DNA of 64,000 nt from Rhizobium redzepovicii (lineage in GTDB: Bacteria > Pseudomonadota > Alphaproteobacteria > Rhizobiales > Rhizobiaceae). Positions 1 through 9,750 of this stretch are shown one piece after another; positions within the stretch are counted from its first letter, which is position 1; each line of letters opens with the position of its first letter. The notes under the pieces are model-generated. The model had not been told where the DNA came from. It saw nothing but the letters and a program-made list of their open reading frames with translations, and did not search any database. Position numbers and translations under genes: made by a program. The stretch is taken from positions 451,903 through 515,902 of the forward strand of contig NZ_JAILYH010000002.1 of NCBI RefSeq assembly GCF_019793435.1, read 5' to 3'.

Positions 1-1017
1 CTGCAGGAACAGGAAGACGACGGTGACGGGTAGCAGGCTGAGGAAGGTCATCGCCAGTATATAGTGCCACTGGACCGAGAACTCGCCCTGGAATGCGTTC
101 AGACCGACCTGCAGGGTGAAATTCTCACGGCTGTTGAGAACGATGAGCGGCCAGAGGAAGTCGTTCCAGCGCCAGAGCACCGAAAAGATCGCCAGCACCG
201 CAAGCGCCGGCGCTGTCAGCGGCAGGATGATGCGCCAGAAGATGCAGAATTCGCTCGCTGCATCGACGCGCGCCGCCTCGATCAATTCGTCGGGGATGGT
301 CAGCATATATTGCCGCAGCAGGAAGACGGCAGTCGGAGAGGCGATCGTCGGCAGGATGACGCCCCACAGATTGTCGGCAAGCCCGACCCCGACGATGACG
401 AGATAGGCCGGCACCATGACGACGGCGAGCGGGATCATCAGGGTCGAGATGATGATGACGAAAACCGTCGTGTCGCCGCGGAACTTATATTTCGACAGCG
501 CAAAGGCGGCCATGGCATTGACGATCAGCGTCAGCAGCGTCGCGACCACGGTGACGAACACTGAATTCTTCAAGAAGGTCAGGAAGCTGAAGCGCGTCAG
601 CGGGTCGGTGTAATTCTCGGTGGCGACGGTCAGATGCTGGACCGGCGTGATCCCCTTCACGTCGACGCTGACCGGCTGTCCCGGATTTGCCGGATCGACC
701 ATCTGGGCTTTGAGGCCGATGCGCCGCACCATGGCCATTTCGCGCGGCTGACCGTCGAGCGTGACCTGCCACAGGCTGAGCGGCTTGTCGAAGCCGGGCA
801 CGGTCTGCTCCACGGCGGCGCGCGGAAGCAGCGTCGGCGGAAAGCGGGTGATTTCGGCCGCCGGCTTCAGCGAGGAAAGTCCCGCCCAGACGACGGGAAC
901 GAGCACCGCCAGTGTTCCGCCAATCAGCCAGACCCATGACAGAATATCGGTGATGTCGATGCGTCCGGCCCGGCGCGTGCGCGTCATGAAGCGGATCGGG
1001 TTCATAGAGCTGTTCAT
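1..1017 (-). CDS. ABC sugar transporter permease, MalG type (3' end cut by window edge)
   Basis: Inner-membrane subunit of a carbohydrate ABC importer. The frame starts with ATG at 1017, directly after the TGA of the upstream permease (stop and start abut), and stays open to base 1, so the C-terminus is missing. The translation has an N-terminal membrane segment after MNSSMNPIRFMTRTRR, a periplasmic insert of about 100 residues, then the MalG core. The EAA loop reads LIEAARVDAASEFCIFWRIILP, split here as LIEAARVDAAS and EFCIFWRIILP. It is the last visible gene of the GH105/GH28 operon and should pair with the preceding MalF-type permease. The family is clear; the substrate (pectic oligosaccharide) is inferred from the neighbours. 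Confidence 0.9.
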   Translation of the reverse strand, partial: MNSSMNPIRFMTRTRRAGRIDITDILSWVWLIGGTLAVLVPVVWAGLSSLKPAAEITRFPPTLLPRAAVEQTVPGFDKPLSLWQVTLDGQPREMAMVRRIGLKAQMVDPANPGQPVSVDVKGITPVQHLTVATENYTDPLTRFSFLTFLKNSVFVTVVATLLTLIVNAMAAFALSKYKFRGDTTVFVIIISTLMIPLAVVMVPAYLVIVGVGLADNLWGVILPTIASPTAVFLLRQYMLTIPDELIEAARVDAASEFCIFWRIILPLTAPALAVLAIFSVLWRWNDFLWPLIVLNSRENFTLQVGLNAFQGEFSVQWHYILAMTFLSLLPVTVVFLFLQ

Positions 1018-2007
1018 TCAGGACTCCATTCGCTTGCCGAGGCGCAGTTGTATGAGGGTGAGAACCAGAAGCACCAATCCCATCAGAACCGAGGCGGCTG
1101 AGGCAAGGCCGAAGAGGCGGAGATCGCTGCTGAAGGCCATCTGGTAGATATATTGGACGATGAAGCTGTTGGCCGTGCCGGGCCCGCCGCCATTCGTCAG
1201 AACCCAGGCCTCGTCGAAGATCTGCACGGATTTGATCATCAGCAGGATGAAGACGACGAGCAGGTTCGGCGCAAGCAGCGGCAGCGTGATCCTGAAGAGG
1301 GTGCGGCGCGGCGAAGCGGCGTCGATGGAGGCGGCCTCGTAGAGTTCCTTCGGGATCGCCTGGAGACCGGCGAGCAGGATGAGGGTGTAAAAGCCCATAT
1401 GGAACCAAACCGACACCACGACGACGAAGAAACGCGACCAGCCGACATCCAGCAGGAAAATCTCAGGCGGCACGCCAATCATCTGGAAGAAGGCGTTCAG
1501 CAGCCCGTTGCGATCGAGGAACCATTTCCAGATCAGGCCGATGACAACGGGCGACAGCAAGACGGGATAGAAGAACATCGCTCGGAAGAAGCCGCGTGCA
1601 AAGATCGCCCTATTGAGGATCAATGCCGTGATCAGTGCCACCAGCAATGTGGCGGTGACGTTCAATGCCACGAACCAGAGCGTGTTCCAAACCGCCGTCC
1701 AGAACAGCGATTCCTGGCAGGTTCCCGGCTGCAGATAATTGCCGCAGGAAAGCAGGGCGCGGAAATTGTCGAAGCCGACGAAGGGCCGCTCCGAGACGAA
1801 AAGATTGGTGCCGCCGGTAAAGGCGTAGCCGACCGCGATCGCGATCGGAAGGAATGTGAAGATGGCGAAGAGAACGAGGTTCGGCGCCAGGAACAGCCAG
1901 GGCATGCGCTTGCGGCCGAAGATGCGCTCGACCGCATTCATCGGAGCCTCGACCACCCTCATCGCCATGTCGCCCGCCTGGGAGAGCAATGCACCAGCAG
2001 CAGCCAT
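1018..2007 (-). CDS. ABC sugar transporter permease, MalF/UgpA type
   Basis: A 329-residue inner-membrane permease of the MalF/UgpA family. Several hydrophobic segments begin near residue 35 (WLFLAPNLVLFAIFTFLPIA), and the EAA cytoplasmic loop is visible near residues 240-260 (ELYEAASIDAASPRRTLFRI), which would contact the ATPase. Length is normal for the family. It begins 2 bases after the ATPase gene ends and its stop abuts the start of the MalG-type gene, so the three are one transcript. A role in uptake of pectin-derived oligosaccharides is inferred from the GH28 and GH105 genes of the operon. Confidence 0.92.
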   Translation of the reverse strand: MAAAGALLSQAGDMAMRVVEAPMNAVERIFGRKRMPWLFLAPNLVLFAIFTFLPIAIAVGYAFTGGTNLFVSERPFVGFDNFRALLSCGNYLQPGTCQESLFWTAVWNTLWFVALNVTATLLVALITALILNRAIFARGFFRAMFFYPVLLSPVVIGLIWKWFLDRNGLLNAFFQMIGVPPEIFLLDVGWSRFFVVVVSVWFHMGFYTLILLAGLQAIPKELYEAASIDAASPRRTLFRITLPLLAPNLLVVFILLMIKSVQIFDEAWVLTNGGGPGTANSFIVQYIYQMAFSSDLRLFGLASAASVLMGLVLLVLTLIQLRLGKRMES

Positions 2008-2009
2008 GG

Positions 2010-3103
<1,094 letters not shown>

Positions 3104-3116
<13 letters not shown>

Positions 3117-4468
3117 GCCCCACTCCCGTCGGGTGCCGCCGTTTCGAAGACGACGTCGATTGCGTTCCAGCCTTGCGGCAGCGGTGTCGGTCTCGCGATC
3201 CGCACCTCGTTCATCAATATCCCGGTGACCCCCGCCACGTAGACGGCGGGCATTCCGCCCGGATAGTCTTGCAGGCCGATCACCCGCCCGTCCGCCCCGC
3301 GCGTCCAGGCATTGGCGCGGCCGCCACCGTCTGCCTTCGGCGCAAGGTCCGCGTTTGTCGGACGCAGGTCGTAGGCCTGCGCGGTGCCGAGTTCGCCGGG
3401 CCGTTGATCCACACCGATGCGCGCCAGCGATACATTGCGAATGCCGGCGGACGAAGCCGAAATGACGGTGATCGCCCCTTCCATGCGCCCGGTAATGTCT
3501 TCGACAATGAGGTTTTCGATGGCGCCTGCCGGGCGCTCAGCGACACGGTCGACGACGTTGACGGTCAGCGCCTCCCCCGAGCCCCAGAAGCCGTCGAGCG
3601 TTTCGCGGCACTCGACAGCAATCCGCGAAAACCTGACGTTCGATATCCGGCCGCCGTCGCGTGAGAAGATACCGAGCGCTCGGTTGGAAGATGAAACGCT
3701 ACAATCCTCGAAGACGACATTGGTGACGTCGCCATGCGTTTCCGTGCCGATCTTCAGCGCGCAGCTGAGGCTCTGAACGGCGCAGCGGCGGATAAAAATA
3801 TTCTCGCATCGCCCGATTGCGACACCCTGCGGGCCGATACTGGTCTTCAGGCATATGCCGTCATCGGCCGTCGATATCGCGCAATCCTCGATGACGGCGC
3901 CGCGGCAGGCATCGAACACGATACCATCCGTATTGGGAAGGCGGCGGTCGTTTTCGATCGTGACGTTGCGGACCGCGACATCGGTGCAGTCGACGAAGTG
4001 CAACGTCCACATCGGCGAACGGCTGATATGCAGCGCGCTGATCTCGACCTCGTCGCAGCTCTCGAAGACGACGACGCGGGGGCGGAATTCGGCCGGAATG
4101 AAGGTCCCTACCGTCTCGTCATCCCCGATGATGAAGCTCTCGCAGCCGGCTTCGATACGCCCCGGCCCCGTCAGGCCGATCCGCCGCGCGCCCTTGGCGA
4201 CGATCATGCCGCGATCTGACTTCTCGGCGATCACCGAAACAGTCGTATGCGCATAGGCTGCATAGTCCGGAACCGGCCGCAGGATCGCGCCGGCGGCCAG
4301 ATGCAGATCGACGCCCGAACGGAGCCGGAGCCCCCGGCAGATGTGGATGCCCGCCAGGAGCTCCAGGCGTCCGCCGCCGGAAGCCGAGAGATCGTCGATC
4401 GCCGCCTGCAGGCGCTCGGTATTGTCGCCGTCGAGCGCCTCGATCGAAACGAGGGAGGCGGCACTCAT
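3104..4468 (-). CDS. Glycoside hydrolase family 28 (polygalacturonase-like)
   Basis: A 454-residue right-handed beta-helix protein of the GH28 (polygalacturonase/exo-galacturonosidase) family. The GH28 aspartates are seen as NTDG (residues 179-182) and ADDG (201-204), followed by the family-like ICLKTS and a later ALKIGTETHG segment matching the His-containing motif region. There is no signal peptide, so the enzyme probably cleaves imported oligogalacturonides or rhamnogalacturonan fragments in the cytoplasm. It overlaps the GH105 gene upstream by 4 bases and the ATPase gene downstream by 13. Family assignment is firm; exo versus endo action and exact linkage cannot be told from sequence. Confidence 0.88.
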
Positions 4469-5559
4469 TGACGCTGACCGCTTTCGAGAAAGACTTCCGT
4501 CAGCAGCAGCATGGTCAACGCCTGGCCGTAAGGCGTCGGCAGGTTCGGGATGCGCCGGTAGAAATCGAGGTCGTGCCCCATCGGCGTGCCGTCCGAGACG
4601 CCGTGGACGACGCCCTCCTCGTCGATCTGCGCCAGCACCGCCGCAAGCGCACGCTCGGCATAGGCCCTGTCGCTTTCGTCCAGAATGCCGGCATCGATAG
4701 CGCGCAATATGCCGTAAGCGATGCCTGCCGTCGCCGAGGTTTCCAGCGGCGAGGACGGATCGTCGAGAAGGGTCGTGAACATCCCGTCCGGCCGCTGATA
4801 TGCCTTCAGCGAGCGCACTTGGCTGACGAGAACATTCGAAAGGAAGCGCCGATCCTTCTCGCCGAGCGTCGGGACAAGATCGAAGAGTTCGGGAATGGCG
4901 ACGGTGATCCAGGCATTGCCGCGCGCCCAGAAGGCGTTGGCGAAATTGTGCCGGCCGTTGAAGGTCCAGCCGTGATACCAGAGACCGCTGACCGGATCGG
5001 AGAGATAGCGTGTGTGGATCACGAACTGATAGACGGCCTCATCGATCCAGTCGTTGCGCTTGCAGAGCACGCCGGCCCGCGCAAGGAACAGGCAGGCCAT
5101 GAACAGCGTGTCATCCCACAATTCGCCGTCGTTGAGGCGTTCCTTGACGACGTGCTGAAAGCCGCCCTCCTCCGTCTTCGGCAATTCCTTGACGAGCCAT
5201 TCGGCCCAATCCTCGACCAGCGCGCGGAAATCGGGACGGTCGACATGCTGGACGAGGATTGCCAGTGGCAGCATCGGCGCCGTGCTGTTGATCTGGCGCG
5301 GCGGCAGGCCGCGCTCGATCTGGCCGGCATACCAGGCGACGAGCTCCTGCAGCGCTTTCTGATCGTTGGTGGAAATCGCACGTCGCAAGAATCCGTAGAG
5401 GCCGACGCCGACTTCCCAGTCCCACTCGTCGAACTGGATCCCGGAGGTGGAGCTTCCGGTCACGAGACCTTCCTTGATGCCTCTAAGCCGGCTGAAAGCC
5501 GTTGCCACGCGATCGATCGTCGTCAGGAGCGCGGCGTTATCGACAGATGTAGTGTTCAT
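4465..5559 (-). CDS. Glycoside hydrolase family 105/88, unsaturated rhamnogalacturonyl hydrolase-like
   Basis: A 364-residue (alpha/alpha)6-barrel protein resembling YteR-type enzymes, which remove 4,5-unsaturated galacturonyl residues left by rhamnogalacturonan or pectate lyases. Visible family features are LWDDTLFMACLFLA (with the catalytic-type Asp), LWYHGWTF, and FWARGNAWI in the centre. No signal peptide is present. ATG at 5559 is preceded by an AGGTCCCC stretch. The gene overlaps GH28 by 4 bases and lies 16 bases downstream of the 840-residue unknown. Together they suggest intracellular processing of lyase-generated pectic oligosaccharides. GH88 is the alternative family; the WARG and WYHGW motifs and the neighbours favour GH105. 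Confidence 0.87.
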   Translation of the reverse strand: MNTTSVDNAALLTTIDRVATAFSRLRGIKEGLVTGSSTSGIQFDEWDWEVGVGLYGFLRRAISTNDQKALQELVAWYAGQIERGLPPRQINSTAPMLPLAILVQHVDRPDFRALVEDWAEWLVKELPKTEEGGFQHVVKERLNDGELWDDTLFMACLFLARAGVLCKRNDWIDEAVYQFVIHTRYLSDPVSGLWYHGWTFNGRHNFANAFWARGNAWITVAIPELFDLVPTLGEKDRRFLSNVLVSQVRSLKAYQRPDGMFTTLLDDPSSPLETSATAGIAYGILRAIDAGILDESDRAYAERALAAVLAQIDEEGVVHGVSDGTPMGHDLDFYRRIPNLPTPYGQALTMLLLTEVFLESGQRQ

Positions 5560-5575
5560 GCTGGGGACCTATGTT

Positions 5576-8098
5576 TTACGAGTAGAGCGGTCCGTCAGTA
5601 CCGGCTTGGGACGCGGCACTGTCGTGGGTGAGAATCGGGTGCGGCTGATCATGTGTGAACGGCCGGCGCTTGCCGGCGATCGAAAGACCGTCGGCATAGG
5701 AAAGCGAGAGCACGGGGCCGCCCGGCGGCGTCAGCGTTAGCAGGCGAAGCGCAGGATCGAAGGAAACCGCCGTCTGGTACCGGCGTTCGAGGAAGGTTTT
5801 GAAGGCGTCGCCATTGCCGCATCCAACGATAGCAGCCCAGCCACAGAGCGACCCGTAGGAGCGCGCCTCGCGGCCGGCGGTCGGCCCCTCGGTGATCAGT
5901 TCCAGGCCGTTGGAGGCCCAGAGGGCGGAAAATCCCCGGCCCGACCGTGCGATCAGCCACTTGCCTTCGACAATGAGATCATCGAGGCCATCGCGGCCGA
6001 TATAGGCATGCGTCCATGCGTGCCGTGCGTCGCCGGTGTCCTCGATGAAAAGCGCGACGTCGCGATGCTGGGCGACTCGCGGCAGGATGCCGTTGCCGGC
6101 CCAATAGGACGGCCTTTGATTGCCCCAGGGATCGTCCTCGCCGGGATGATTGACCCAGAGTCGCGCCATTGGATGGCCGGCCAGCCTGATGTCGAGGACG
6201 TGCTGCTGGTGACCCTTCCGACCAGTCTTGTGATCGACCACCGTCGAAAGCTGCGCCGCCTCGTTCTTGAACAGCACGAGCTTTCCACTCTCGAGCCCCT
6301 GGCTGTAACGCGCCTCGACGCTTCTGCCCCTGGAAGGGGCGGCAAGCTCGATCAGATCGGCGGGCGGCTCGTAACCGCCGGCGCAGAACATCGTCAATGC
6401 CGCCACGCCGTTGTTGAGCCAACCGGTGCCGAAAGCCACTTGGGCAAAGGGCGCAAGCTCGGTCAGCGGGCCGGCGCGCAGTTCCTTGTCGTAGGCGCGG
6501 CCCTGCGAGCCGGCCGGAACGCCGGCCAGCGTATGAAGGGCGATCATGCGGAAGATGAGGTCGATCTGGCCGCGGGCGCGATCGGCAATCCCCCTCTCGG
6601 CCCAGCGCTCCAGCGCCAGCAGGCCGATGAAATCGATCGGGTAATAGGCGGCCGAATTCCACTCCGCCAGGCCATGAGCCTCGACGCTGTCGAACCAGCG
6701 CCCGAGCCGCTCGACGGCGAGTTCCGCCTGCTGCCGTCCCGTCCGCCCGGAGGCCGAGAACACCGCATCGGGGAGAAACAGCCCGGCCAGCAGCTGGCTG
6801 GTATGGAAGCAGAGCACATGGTTCTCGCTCCAGAACCACATCGCGTCATTGCCCGGCTCGTCGACCCAGTAGCGATAAGAGAGAACGGAACGGCGGATGC
6901 GTTCGACCGTGGCCGCAGGCATCCGGTCGCCATAGGCGCCGAGCAGCCAGAGGAGGGGCACCATGATGAAGTCCGAGCAATCCTCCCGCGCATCGATCGA
7001 GGCAAGGGTCGCATCGACGATGCGCTCGAAGCTTTCCGGATCGTGATGGCCTGTTTCCATCATCGCGATGAGACGCCCGGCGCGATTGGCGCCGAAGCGG
7101 GCGCTGTATTCCAGCGCCTGCCGCTTGCGGGCGGAAAGCGACGCCTCTTCAGGCAATGGCGATAGGCTGCTCATGAAGGCGGCATCGATGACGCGGGTGA
7201 CCGAACCCGGTCCGGAACCGATCGTCATGTGAATGCCGTGATAACCGTCCGCAATACCGCAGACTTCTTCGGCGATCAGACGGCTCTCGCCGGCGCGCAG
7301 GGTCAGTTTCGAATGGGCAAGAATCGGCCGCTCATGGCCATGGCCGACCACCTTGAGATCGACGGGCAGGTCGCGCTCGGGCGCCGTGTCGAAGATGATC
7401 TCCAGCGGCTGATTGATGAAGACGTCGCGGGCCGGGCGCACGCCGCGCGAAAGGGTTTCCAGCTCGCGCACCTCGTTCTGATCCAGCGGCACCGGCAGCA
7501 GCACGCAGAGCGGCTCCTTGTCCAGCATTTCGAGCTCGAAGAACCAGGTCGTGTCGCGCTCGGCGAGGTCTTCTGTATGGACGAGGATCTCGTTGTCGCC
7601 GGCCTCGAGCGTCAGCATGATCTCGGTTGCGCTCTCGACGTTGCGCCTGAAGGGTTCGAAGCGCACCGCCTCCTGCCCGTTGACCCAGATGCGGACGCCG
7701 CCGCAGGTCTTGAGCGCGAGATTGAGCGTGCGCGGGGCTTCCGTCCTGAACGTGCCCTTCAGCCATCGCCTGACATGTGCGGGCACATGCCAGAAGCTGG
7801 TAAACTCCACGCGGCGGTTCGAGCCGGGAAGATAGAGGCTTTCCGTCGGCCAGGACGTGTCCGGCTCCAGCGCCCGCCCGACCATGGTGGACCAGAAGGC
7901 CTTGCGGCACGGCAGGTCGCCGACATCGACGAAACCGTTGATGAAGCGATAGTTCACGCGATCTTCGGCCGGGGCCGGTTCGCCGGGAAAATAGCGCTCA
8001 ATGAGGGCGGAAACGGCCCAGGCCGTCACCGTCTGCCCCGCCGCCACGCTGTATGCCGGGGCCATGCCATCAGGCCGCTTGATGCTTTCCGTTTTCAA
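5576..8098 (-). CDS. Large uncharacterised protein in pectic-sugar operon
   Basis: About 840 residues, first gene of the leftward operon. I do not recognise a named family. The first 200 residues look like a beta-sandwich (WVNGQEAVRFEPFRRNVES, EILVHTEDLAERD), similar in style to the sugar-binding jelly-roll domains of glycosidases; the middle is alpha-helical and Trp-rich (NDAMWFWSENHVLCFHTSQ, PIDFIGLLALERWAERG), suggesting an (alpha/alpha)-barrel lyase or hydrolase; the end is beta-rich. There is no signal peptide. The frame opens further upstream, but TTG at 8098 (MKTESIKRPDG) has GGAGGAGG 6 bases before it and is the best start; a TTG at 8116 lies ahead of that site. A cytoplasmic glycoside hydrolase or lyase is likely from context, not shown. 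Confidence 0.7.
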   Translation of the reverse strand: MKTESIKRPDGMAPAYSVAAGQTVTAWAVSALIERYFPGEPAPAEDRVNYRFINGFVDVGDLPCRKAFWSTMVGRALEPDTSWPTESLYLPGSNRRVEFTSFWHVPAHVRRWLKGTFRTEAPRTLNLALKTCGGVRIWVNGQEAVRFEPFRRNVESATEIMLTLEAGDNEILVHTEDLAERDTTWFFELEMLDKEPLCVLLPVPLDQNEVRELETLSRGVRPARDVFINQPLEIIFDTAPERDLPVDLKVVGHGHERPILAHSKLTLRAGESRLIAEEVCGIADGYHGIHMTIGSGPGSVTRVIDAAFMSSLSPLPEEASLSARKRQALEYSARFGANRAGRLIAMMETGHHDPESFERIVDATLASIDAREDCSDFIMVPLLWLLGAYGDRMPAATVERIRRSVLSYRYWVDEPGNDAMWFWSENHVLCFHTSQLLAGLFLPDAVFSASGRTGRQQAELAVERLGRWFDSVEAHGLAEWNSAAYYPIDFIGLLALERWAERGIADRARGQIDLIFRMIALHTLAGVPAGSQGRAYDKELRAGPLTELAPFAQVAFGTGWLNNGVAALTMFCAGGYEPPADLIELAAPSRGRSVEARYSQGLESGKLVLFKNEAAQLSTVVDHKTGRKGHQQHVLDIRLAGHPMARLWVNHPGEDDPWGNQRPSYWAGNGILPRVAQHRDVALFIEDTGDARHAWTHAYIGRDGLDDLIVEGKWLIARSGRGFSALWASNGLELITEGPTAGREARSYGSLCGWAAIVGCGNGDAFKTFLERRYQTAVSFDPALRLLTLTPPGGPVLSLSYADGLSIAGKRRPFTHDQPHPILTHDSAASQAGTDGPLYS

Positions 8099-8120
8099 AG
8101 ATCGCCTCCTCCGCAATCAT

Positions 8121-8136
8121 ATGAAAATATTTTCAT
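8121..8136. promoter_or_regulatory. Operator-like 16-bp palindrome (LacI-type), left copy
   Basis: ATGAAAATATTTTCAT is a perfect palindrome, 22 bases upstream of the leftward operon start. A copy differing by one base lies at 8262-8277. The symmetric pair bracketing a divergent promoter is what a LacI-family repressor would use; no LacI gene lies next to it in the window. Confidence 0.7.
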
Positions 8137-8261
8137 TAGGTTATTTGGGTGCATGATTTTTGAAAATTGCTCAAAAACATCGCTATTTGCGTAGAAAATA
8201 GCTTGACGGAACGAATGTCAAGTATATGAAATTCACTTATCGATGGCCAAGGCCGCGATTG

Positions 8262-8277
8262 ATGAAAATGTTTTCAT
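8262..8277. promoter_or_regulatory. Operator-like 16-bp palindrome (LacI-type), right copy
   Basis: ATGAAAATGTTTTCAT matches the left copy at 15 of 16 positions. It lies just before the GGGAGG ribosome binding site of the solute-binding protein gene, so bound protein would block its transcription. The intervening 125 bases are AT-rich and must hold both promoters. Confidence 0.7.
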
Positions 8278-8289
8278 GGGAGGATGAAA

Positions 8290-9576
8290 ATGAAAACGTA
8301 TCTTTCAGGGGCTTTCGCACTGGCGTTGGCTACGGTTTCTTTCGCATGGTCGAGCGTGGCCATGGCGGAAACGCAGACGATCACCTTTCTCTTCACCGAC
8401 GACGACCAGGCTTATGTCGAGCGGATGGAAGCGCTGAGCAAGGAATTCGAGACGGCGCATCCCGACATCAAGGTGAACTTCGTCTCCTCGGGTTACGATG
8501 CCGTCGCCAAACAGCTGCCGGTGCAGCTTGCCATCGGCGAAGGTCCCGACATCGCCAAGATCACCGACTGGCAGCTGGCGCCCTATTACCTCGACATGCG
8601 CCCGTTGATGAAGGATCCCGATGGCTTCGCCAAGCTGCACGGCGACAGCCTGAACACCCTTCGCTTCCCCGGCGTCAACGATCCGAATTCGATCAACGGC
8701 TACGTCGCGTCGCAGACCTTCAACCTGCCCTTCGTCAACAAGACGCTGTTCGAGCAGGCGAAAGAACCGCTTCCGAAGCCGACCGCCACGCTGAAGGACA
8801 TCGTCGAAGCCTCGGCACGCGTCGCCAAGGCGACCGGCGCCCAGATCCCCTTTACGATGGACCGCTCGGGTCACCGTTTCTCCGGCGCGGCCTTCTCCTA
8901 CGGCTCGAACTACGTCAAGGACGGCAAGTTCTCCTTCCCTGACGATGCCGCCAAGCACTACATCACCGATCTCTACAACTGGACGAAGGACGGCTCTTTC
9001 CCGAAGGAAATGTGGGGCGCGGCCGGCGGAACCCAGTACAAGAACATGGGTGACGAGTTCGTCAACGGCAATGTCGTGACCTATCTTGCCGGCAACTGGA
9101 TGGTCAATCCGTTCCAGAAGAAGATCGGCGACGCCTTCGACTGGACGGCGATCAGCGCGCCCTGCGGCGATGCCGGTTGCTATGCGATGCCGGGCGGTAC
9201 CGCGATCGTCGGCTTCAAGCGCACCAAGTACCCGCAGGCCGTCGCCTCCTTCATCGAGTTCCTCGGCTCTGAAAAGGTCCAGCGTGAAATCGCCGAAAAC
9301 TACGTCATCCTGACCGGCGCCGACATCAAGGATCCGCAGTACAAGCTCGATAGCAAGAACGCCAAGGACGCCATGGCCGTCTTCCTCGCAAGCCGCAACA
9401 GCGCGCCGAAGGCAGCTCGCGACCTGGAACGCCTGAAGGGCTCCTCCGCCATCTATCAGCTCATTGTCCAGCGGATGAGCCAGCTGATCGTCGGCGAGCT
9501 TTCCCTTGAGGACACCTTCAAGGCGATGAGCGCAGACGTCGACAAGGTCAACGTCGCCCTCGCCGCCAACAAGTAA
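8290..9576 (+). CDS. Extracellular sugar-binding protein of ABC importer
   Basis: A periplasmic solute-binding protein of about 428 residues (SBP family 1, MalE/UgpB-like). The signal peptide is MKTYLSGAFALALATVSFA and following, with cleavage likely after AMA. The mature part contains binding-protein elements such as GEGPDIAKITDWQLAPYY and NGNVVTYLAGNWMVNPF, and a Cys pair (PCGDAGCY) that could form a disulfide. The ribosome site GGGAGG touches an upstream ATG at 8284, so ATG at 8290, 6 bases away, is the better start. It diverges from the GH105/GH28/permease operon and supplies the missing component of that importer, so the transporter is encoded on both strands around one regulated promoter region. 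Confidence 0.9.
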   Translation: MKTYLSGAFALALATVSFAWSSVAMAETQTITFLFTDDDQAYVERMEALSKEFETAHPDIKVNFVSSGYDAVAKQLPVQLAIGEGPDIAKITDWQLAPYYLDMRPLMKDPDGFAKLHGDSLNTLRFPGVNDPNSINGYVASQTFNLPFVNKTLFEQAKEPLPKPTATLKDIVEASARVAKATGAQIPFTMDRSGHRFSGAAFSYGSNYVKDGKFSFPDDAAKHYITDLYNWTKDGSFPKEMWGAAGGTQYKNMGDEFVNGNVVTYLAGNWMVNPFQKKIGDAFDWTAISAPCGDAGCYAMPGGTAIVGFKRTKYPQAVASFIEFLGSEKVQREIAENYVILTGADIKDPQYKLDSKNAKDAMAVFLASRNSAPKAARDLERLKGSSAIYQLIVQRMSQLIVGELSLEDTFKAMSADVDKVNVALAANK

Positions 9577-9611
9577 ACGGCCGCGCCTGTCTCCCACAGA
9601 TTGCGCGCTGC

Positions 9612-9655
9612 ATCAGCCACGGCCTCGCAACGGGCCGTGGCTGATCGTTTTTTTG
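9612..9655 (+). terminator. Rho-independent terminator
   Basis: A 13-bp stem (ATCAGCCACGGCC at 9612-9624 with GGCCGTGGCTGAT at 9633-9645) is followed by a run of seven T. It ends the binding-protein transcript. The remaining bases to 9750 form the leader of the MFS gene. Confidence 0.92.
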
Positions 9656-9750
9656 CCTCTGCCTATGCCAACATGCCGAACAGTTCGATCGGTTTCGAAT
9701 TGTCGATGGACTGAACCACGCTACGTCTTCCCGCAACGAAAGGTAGCGTT

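Noticed and set aside
8305..9597. 430-codon open frame antisense to the sugar-binding protein gene
   Set aside because: The + strand gene has a signal peptide and family motifs; the antisense translation has no fold-like pattern.
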